From positions 5,936-69,935 of the forward strand of contig JAFGCN010000018.1 of NCBI GenBank assembly GCA_016932615.1: a DNA stretch of 64,000 nucleotides, in the 5' to 3' direction. Origin of the DNA: Candidatus Aenigmatarchaeota archaeon. Its GTDB lineage: Archaea; Aenigmatarchaeota; Aenigmatarchaeia; QMZS01. This document shows, one piece after another, positions 58,815 through 64,000 of this stretch. The position numbers were made by a program, and so were the translations under genes. The stretch's first letter is position 1; each line of letters opens with the position of its first letter. Below the pieces are notes generated by a model that did not search any database, was not told where the DNA came from, and saw nothing but the letters and a program-made list of their open reading frames with translations.

Positions 58815-61142
58815 ATGGCTGAAGAAGTTAAATTGAAGGTAGGGGAACTAACCAACAGGGAAGAGTTCGGAAAGGGCATAGCCCGCCTTGGAACAAGTTT
58901 CATGCAAAAAATTGGTGTCCGTGAAGGGGGTTACATTCAACTTGAAGGCGCCAAAAAAACATACTCTATAGCGGTCAGGTCGTACCCGTCAGACATAGGG
59001 CTTGATGTAGTCAGGATTGATGGAATTTCGAGAAAAAACTGCAATACGGGCGTAGGGGAAACCGTTTCCGTAAAAAAGGCCAGTATCAAGGAAGCCCAAA
59101 AGATAACACTTGCGCCCGCTCAGGAAGGGATGATGATTCATGTTGACCCCGATTACATGAAACAAAACCTTTTTAAAAGGCCATTTGCAAAAGGGGATAT
59201 CGTGGTGCCTAACCCTGTAAGCAAAAGAAGGCAATCCCAGGAAGACATTTTTGACGAAGACCTGCCTGAACTGTTTAAGACCATGCTTGCCCCTTTCGGT
59301 GAGATGCGGGAAATACGGCTCGACAATCTCTTCGGGGGAATGAAATTTATTGTTGTGGACGTTTCGCCCAAGGAAGGCGGCTACATAGGAGAAACTACAG
59401 AACTTGAAGTCCTTTCAAAGGCAGTCGAAATTAAGGAAGAGCAGATTCCGGAAGTTACCTATGATAATGTGGGGGGGCTTAAAGAAGAGATAAATGCAGT
59501 AAGGGAAGTAATCGAGCTTCCTATGCGCCATCCGGAATTGTTCCAGCGGCTTGGAATAAAGCCGCCCAAGGGTGTGCTTATGCATGGGCCCCCAGGGACT
59601 GGAAAGACGCTTCTTGCCAAAGCCCTTGCAAATGAAAGCGGGGCAAATTTCTATTCCATTGCAGGCCCTGAGATAATGAGCAAATATTATGGACAGTCGG
59701 AAGAAAATCTGAGGAAAAAATTCGACGAGGCGGAGAAAAACGCGCCTTCGATAATATTCATAGATGAGATTGACGCAATTGCCCCCAAGAGAGAGGAGGT
59801 GACTAACGAAGTCGAAAGGAGAGTTGTTTCGCAGCTCCTAACTATGATGGATGGGCTTAAAAGCAGGGGACAGGTGATTGTGATTGGCGCGACGAACAGG
59901 CCGGATTCGCTTGACCCTGCACTTAGAAGGCCGGGAAGATTCGACCGGGAAATTGTTATCGGAGTTCCAAACCAGGAAGGCCGGCTTGAGATTTTGCAGA
60001 TACACTCCAGAAATATGCCTCTGGCTGAAGATGTAGACCTAAAAAGCATATCAGAAAAAACCTATGGCTTCGTTGGAGCTGACCTCGAGGCCCTTTGCAA
60101 GGAAGCGGCAATGCATGCCCTTAGAAGAGTCGTGCCCGACCTTTCGATGCTTAAGGGGCAGGAAACGCTGCCAAAGGAAACAATAGAAAAACTCATGGTT
60201 ACGCAGAAAGATTTCGAGGATGCTATGAAAAAGGTTGAGCCCTCGGCAATGAGGGAAGTTCTTGTGGAAGTTCCAAACGTTCACTGGAGCGACATTGGTG
60301 GGCTTGAAGGCGTCAAGCAGCAGCTTGTGGAAGTGGTCGAGTGGCCTCTCAAGTACTCAGAAAAGTTTGGTCAGCTCAATATCAAGCCGCCAAGAGGGGT
60401 TCTCCTATATGGCCCTCCGGGAACTGGAAAAACTATGCTTGCAAAAGCCGTTGCAAATGAAAGCGGGGCAAACTTTATCACCGTAAAAGGACCTGAGCTT
60501 CTAAGCAAATGGGTCGGCGAAAGCGAGAAAAAGCTCAGGGAGATATTCAAGAAAGCAAAGCAGGCAGCACCCTCAGTAATCTTCTTTGATGAAATTGACG
60601 CAATGACTAAGACTAGGGGTGGCAGCTCAGCTGGAAGAAGTGACGTTGTCGACAGCATAGTCTCCCAGCTTCTGACCGAACTTAGCGGAATCGAAGAGCT
60701 TAAAGGTGTCGTCGTAATGGCTGCCACAAACAGGCCTGACCTTATAGACTCTTCTCTAATGAGGCCTGGAAGGTTTGACCGGCACATACTGGTCCCGAAC
60801 CCCGACAAGGCCGCCCGGCTTCAGATACTTAAAATCCACTCGAAGGGCGTCCCTCTCGACAAGGACGTAAACCTCGAAGACATCGCTGAAAAGGCCAACG
60901 GCTACTCAGGTGCGGACTTGGAGGCGCTTGTAAGGGAAGCTGCAATACTGGTTCTTCGTGACAGCATAAAGGACAACAAAGACGTCAAAAAGGTCAGCAA
61001 AAAAGAGTTTGAAAAAGTAATGAAGACAGTCCGGCCATCAGTCCCGGAAAAGCTCAGCAAGTGGTATGAGGACTTCGAAAAAACCATTAAGACCCCGGAC
61101 GAGGAAAAAAAGAAAGCTTCAACGCCGGAATATACTAATTAA
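58815..61142 (+). CDS. Cdc48/VCP-like AAA ATPase
   Basis: 775 residues. An N-domain (about 1-200; double-psi barrel and CDC48-2) precedes two AAA modules, each with GPPGTGKT (about 258-265 and 533-540), [14 protein letters not shown] or [14 protein letters not shown] Walker B, and the Arg fingers RPGRFDR. Length and organisation match archaeal VAT/Cdc48. It unfolds proteins for the proteasome and other partners. The C-terminal tail is Lys/Glu-rich. Confidence 0.97.
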   Translation: MAEEVKLKVGELTNREEFGKGIARLGTSFMQKIGVREGGYIQLEGAKKTYSIAVRSYPSDIGLDVVRIDGISRKNCNTGVGETVSVKKASIKEAQKITLAPAQEGMMIHVDPDYMKQNLFKRPFAKGDIVVPNPVSKRRQSQEDIFDEDLPELFKTMLAPFGEMREIRLDNLFGGMKFIVVDVSPKEGGYIGETTELEVLSKAVEIKEEQIPEVTYDNVGGLKEEINAVREVIELPMRHPELFQRLGIKPPKGVLMHGPPGTGKTLLAKALANESGANFYSIAGPEIMSKYYGQSEENLRKKFDEAEKNAPSIIFIDEIDAIAPKREEVTNEVERRVVSQLLTMMDGLKSRGQVIVIGATNRPDSLDPALRRPGRFDREIVIGVPNQEGRLEILQIHSRNMPLAEDVDLKSISEKTYGFVGADLEALCKEAAMHALRRVVPDLSMLKGQETLPKETIEKLMVTQKDFEDAMKKVEPSAMREVLVEVPNVHWSDIGGLEGVKQQLVEVVEWPLKYSEKFGQLNIKPPRGVLLYGPPGTGKTMLAKAVANESGANFITVKGPELLSKWVGESEKKLREIFKKAKQAAPSVIFFDEIDAMTKTRGGSSAGRSDVVDSIVSQLLTELSGIEELKGVVVMAATNRPDLIDSSLMRPGRFDRHILVPNPDKAARLQILKIHSKGVPLDKDVNLEDIAEKANGYSGADLEALVREAAILVLRDSIKDNKDVKKVSKKEFEKVMKTVRPSVPEKLSKWYEDFEKTIKTPDEEKKKASTPEYTN

Positions 61143-61184
61143 ATGGGATTACCCAAAGGTATACTCTTTATAGATATCTCTAGT

Positions 61185-61889
61185 ATGGCCACCAGAAATA
61201 TTGAGCCAATAAGCTTCATACGCAAAGATTACGGCGACGCAAGTCTCCTGAGAGAACTTTCCAGCCGATCCAAAACAAGTTCCCCAATGACGGTTTCCGA
61301 ACTGCAGGAACAACTAAACCCTGGAGTTTTTAATGAAATTTTCGATTTTCCAGGAACTGTTATCGATGAAACAGAGAAAACAGTATATCTTCCAAGCAGG
61401 ACCCTTTATGAAAAAATCTGGGATATTCAGGAAAGAGAAGATAGTCTTGGCTCAAAGGGGCTCATTGAAAAAGCTCTTTTCTATAGATATTCGCCTTTTC
61501 GCCCAATCAACTACTTGTCAAGAAAAATAATTGAAAAGGGTGAGAAAAGCATTCCTGTCAACATAACACTCGAGGAAATATCCAAATCGCACAGAAAAGA
61601 TAATTTGATTATGAATGGAACCATAGTTCCCGTAGCAGCCCCTGCCCTCTACATTCCCTATGACCCACTCTGCGGTGCAATGGCACTCTGCCTTTCAAGC
61701 GCAATAGGAAAGCTATTCTTTTGCTATTTTGTTGCAAGAGATGCGACACTTAAGGCACGGGAGAGCAAGTACCTTGCAGAGGAGGTTACAGACAGGTTTG
61801 GTGATTATATTGTAGCAAGGTATAACTGGCGGTTTCAAAAAAACGAAACTCCCAATCACAACAGAGAGTCAGAATTTTCTTACGATTAA
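61185..61889 (+). CDS. Hypothetical protein downstream of Cdc48
   Basis: 234 residues from ATG 61185; an upstream in-frame ATG at 61143 abuts the cdc48 stop. GTATGG context with TATA-like GGTATACTC about 22 nt upstream supports 61185. One hydrophobic segment (about 167-188, CGAMALCLSSAIGKLFFCYFV) may cross the membrane. No family recognised. Confidence 0.5.
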   Translation: MATRNIEPISFIRKDYGDASLLRELSSRSKTSSPMTVSELQEQLNPGVFNEIFDFPGTVIDETEKTVYLPSRTLYEKIWDIQEREDSLGSKGLIEKALFYRYSPFRPINYLSRKIIEKGEKSIPVNITLEEISKSHRKDNLIMNGTIVPVAAPALYIPYDPLCGAMALCLSSAIGKLFFCYFVARDATLKARESKYLAEEVTDRFGDYIVARYNWRFQKNETPNHNRESEFSYD

Positions 61890-61915
61890 AGAAATGGATT
61901 CTATCAAAATACCCT

Positions 61916-62782
61916 CTACTTATGCGCCTGTTTTTGTGAAGGCAAGGTCTGCTTTCTCTGGTTCTCCTGGTCAATATGCTCCATCAGCCGCTGCATCCTC
62001 ACAACAAACCTTGAGGTCTTCTCGGAGAAATCATCGATGTCCCCCCAGTGGAGGCCGGACTCTCCATGCTCATATTTCTTCCAGTATGCAAAAACATCCT
62101 GGACATACTTTACATATTCCTGCTCAAGAAGGCCCTTGTCAACAAAATGCACCTGAAGGCCTTCGGCAAGCTTTTTTGGAATCGGCGGGGCAACTCCTGC
62201 AAGTATAAGCGGCGCCTGTCCGCCCTCGACTATCGCATTGAACAAGTGCTCAAGAACCCTTGCCTTGAAAGAATTTTCAATCTGGCGCACTCTCGTAGGG
62301 GCCCTTGAGATAAGGTCATAGATTGCTTCTTTTGTCCCAGGAATTTTTCCCTGCGCAAGAAGGCGCTTTAGTGGAACGAAAAACCCTGAAGGGTCATAGA
62401 GGGGAATTCCTTCCCTGATCTCGCAAAAAGTTGTCGGCGAGCCGTGGCGTATAAGGTCCCAGTAATCGGAAAGAAGGTAAAAACTTGTGTGTATCCCTAT
62501 CCTGTGGCTTTTGTGAACCTTTTTTTCAAGCTCAAATGCCTTGAGCTTTAGCGTGCCAAGGGTTATATGGTCTACTGTTTTCGTGTCGTCAAAAATTATC
62601 ACAAGTATCGCACCCTCAGATTCCTGCTCATGCGAAAGCATCCAGATAGATTTTATGAGCGGGCGATAATTTTCCAGAAGAGATGTGCAGAATTCCTTTA
62701 CAGCGGCAAACTGCCTTTCCTCAACCGAAATCTGCTTTTGGCCCTCGTCGGGCTTGTGCTCCGAAATAGTCTCGGCAGGCAT
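61916..62782 (-). CDS. Nucleotidyltransferase-like paralogue lacking active-site residues
   Basis: 288 residues homologous along its length to the gene at 62856-63956: DYWDLIRHGSPTTFCEIREG versus WWDLLRSGEPWVTTAISDA, FVPLKRLLAQGKIPGTKEA versus VTPLKTLINQGRIHGTREK, then APLILAGVAPPIPKKLAEGL. In the N-terminal NTase core the GS...DVD triad is degenerate (GAILVIIFDD without GS or the Asp pair). Probably a non-catalytic partner. C-terminal half helical (HEPN-like in outline, no RxxxxH seen). Confidence 0.65.
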   Translation of the reverse strand: MPAETISEHKPDEGQKQISVEERQFAAVKEFCTSLLENYRPLIKSIWMLSHEQESEGAILVIIFDDTKTVDHITLGTLKLKAFELEKKVHKSHRIGIHTSFYLLSDYWDLIRHGSPTTFCEIREGIPLYDPSGFFVPLKRLLAQGKIPGTKEAIYDLISRAPTRVRQIENSFKARVLEHLFNAIVEGGQAPLILAGVAPPIPKKLAEGLQVHFVDKGLLEQEYVKYVQDVFAYWKKYEHGESGLHWGDIDDFSEKTSRFVVRMQRLMEHIDQENQRKQTLPSQKQAHK

Positions 62783-62855
62783 AATTATATCCTTATATAG
62801 TTAAATAGAGCCCATCCCGTACTAAAAACTAAATTTTGAAGGGAACGCTTACATT

Positions 62856-63956
62856 TCATTTTATCTCCTGCTCAAGCGTCACTTCATCCCTGGACTGTGT
62901 CTTCTTTATTATTTCCTCAAGGTTCTTTGCATACACCACGCTAGAATAGATATCCCGTTCAGGAATCTCTTTCAGCTTTCCTTTCTCGGAAAGGTTCTTC
63001 AGGTTGAATATCTTTTCGATTATGGCCAGATAGCTATGAGAAACCATTCCTGTATCTATAAACTCCTGCTTGAACTTTTCAATCGCCTTCTTGTCAAAGG
63101 CCTTAACATGAAGAGTTTCTGTGCAGGCCCTTGCCACTCGGTCATAAGACTTATTTATGATTTCCGTCTTCTTGTTTGCTTCAATAATCACAAAAAGCTG
63201 GTCAACCCTTTCGATAAAGTAAACTGCTCTCTGAAGGTGCTTTTTTATGTCCTTTCCCGTCACACGGGTTATCTCTCCATGCGAAATTTTTTCTGTGAAC
63301 TCAAAAAAGTCCTCGTAATACTCAACTGCCCTTGGGTCAAGCATCTTCGTGTCGATAAAGTATTTCCTTAGCTCAAAGCCAAGGTTCTTTGCCGCCGGAG
63401 GGGGAACACCGTAAAACATTAGGACTGCCTGGGCAGTTTCCGCCATTGCGCAAAGCATCTCAGCGGTTATGTCTTCAAGAAGCACTCTTCTCGCCTCTTT
63501 CAGCCGATATGGCGCCCGCTCTATAAGCGCCTGAGCTTTTTCCCTTGTTCCGTGGATTCTTCCCTGGTTTATCAGTGTCTTCAGAGGAGTCACATAGTCT
63601 GAAGGATCATAGACAACATAAGCGTCCGATATTGCAGTCGTGACCCACGGCTCTCCGGACCTAAGAAGGTCCCACCAAATCGAAAGCGGCTTTGGCGACT
63701 GAAAGTGCAGGTCAACGCCAATAACTTCCTGGCCTTTCCTCGACAATGCAGACATCTCTTCTGAGAGGTAATCAAGGAGGTTTGGAGTAAATTTTTCGGA
63801 AGTGTCATCCACTATGACCAGTATATCTACATCACTTCCTTTTGTAAGCTCTTTTCTTGTTGCAGATCCATAAACAAAAACGGCCTTCAGTGGAGGGTAT
63901 TTTTTCACAAGCTCGCCAATATGTTCATTCAAGAACTCCAGGACCCTTTGATCCAT
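62856..63956 (-). CDS. Nucleotidyltransferase-domain protein with helical C-terminus
   Basis: 366 residues from ATG 63956 (TATA-like TATATATATA about 20 nt upstream). The NTase core has VYGSATRKELTKGSDVDILV (about 31-50: GS plus DxD metal pair). The C-terminal region is helical, with FFEFTEKISHGEI and a long charged helix. MNT-like minimal nucleotidyltransferases can be antitoxins or RNA/protein adenylyltransferases. The paralogue downstream on the same strand lacks the active site. Confidence 0.75.
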   Translation of the reverse strand: MDQRVLEFLNEHIGELVKKYPPLKAVFVYGSATRKELTKGSDVDILVIVDDTSEKFTPNLLDYLSEEMSALSRKGQEVIGVDLHFQSPKPLSIWWDLLRSGEPWVTTAISDAYVVYDPSDYVTPLKTLINQGRIHGTREKAQALIERAPYRLKEARRVLLEDITAEMLCAMAETAQAVLMFYGVPPPAAKNLGFELRKYFIDTKMLDPRAVEYYEDFFEFTEKISHGEITRVTGKDIKKHLQRAVYFIERVDQLFVIIEANKKTEIINKSYDRVARACTETLHVKAFDKKAIEKFKQEFIDTGMVSHSYLAIIEKIFNLKNLSEKGKLKEIPERDIYSSVVYAKNLEEIIKKTQSRDEVTLEQEIK

Positions 63957-64000
63957 AAGAATAGCTGTATTATATATATAAAGAAGGTGCACAGAGACAG

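Noticed and set aside
1-64000. CRISPR array or cas genes
   Set aside because: No regularly spaced direct repeats of 25-40 bp and no Cas-like protein seen; the repeats found are hairpin-type and irregularly spaced.

Overview
The window is archaeal. It encodes a Cdc48-type tandem AAA ATPase, an archaeal tRNA-splicing endonuclease, Sec61-beta, eL21, the RNA polymerase subunit Rpb4/RpoF with its DUF655 neighbour, class I lysyl-tRNA synthetase, a Cbf5/TruB-type pseudouridine synthase, a miniature histone-fold protein and intron-containing tRNAs. Genes are short and tightly packed, many are orphans, and several functions are fused. This fits a small-genome DPANN-type archaeon, but the phylum cannot be fixed from the sequence alone. 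Many genes start with a TTATG-like initiator and an AT-rich TATA-like box about 20-29 nt upstream, which suggests leaderless mRNAs. A minority have a GGTGA-type Shine-Dalgarno instead.

Layout. 1-4.7 kb (minus): tandem creatininase-family amidohydrolases, a GNAT acetyltransferase and a surface-glycan set (GT2, WbqC-like, PIG-L deacetylase). 4.8-11.6 kb: uvrB, then a Xer recombinase followed by a cassette-like island. The island holds a type II restriction-modification pair between broken inverted repeats and an orphan radical SAM gene between direct repeats. 11.6-25 kb: DUF711/ACT pair, M15 peptidase, MgtC/DUF4010 and EamA membrane proteins, LMW-phosphatase-HIT fusion, GNAT-HDAC fusion, a coiled-coil protein, and the eL21-rpoF-DUF655 block. 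25-31 kb: lysS, a multi-intron tRNA-Arg, a ferredoxin-thioredoxin-reductase-like protein, M29 aminopeptidase and agmatinase.

31.8-36 kb: the genes for uL23 and uL4, normally adjacent, are separated by a 3.2 kb island of duplicated membrane/helical orphan genes. 37.6-43.4 kb: tRNA-Leu(UAG) with four introns, an archaemetzincin homologue without its catalytic residues in an overlapping pair with EndA, Cbf5, Sec61-beta, three related two-TM microproteins and tRNA-Leu(CAA) with three introns. 43.4-64 kb: HAD, NUDIX, enolase, DUF362 ferredoxin, metallophosphoesterase, PEBP, histone-like microprotein, polyprenyl synthase, DUF475/TerC, a NadM-NadE fusion, rhomboid, Cdc48 and a pair of nucleotidyltransferase-like paralogues.

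The most striking pattern is in the tRNAs. Three tRNA genes carry ten introns in all, at D-loop, anticodon-loop, variable-arm and T-loop positions. Many of the introns share recognisable sequence with each other across different positions, different tRNAs and even inverted orientation, and related copies lie outside any tRNA. This looks like a family of spreading RNA-intron elements that depends on the local EndA. The joined exons give mature tRNAs of 75, 87 and 86 nt, which supports the reconstruction.
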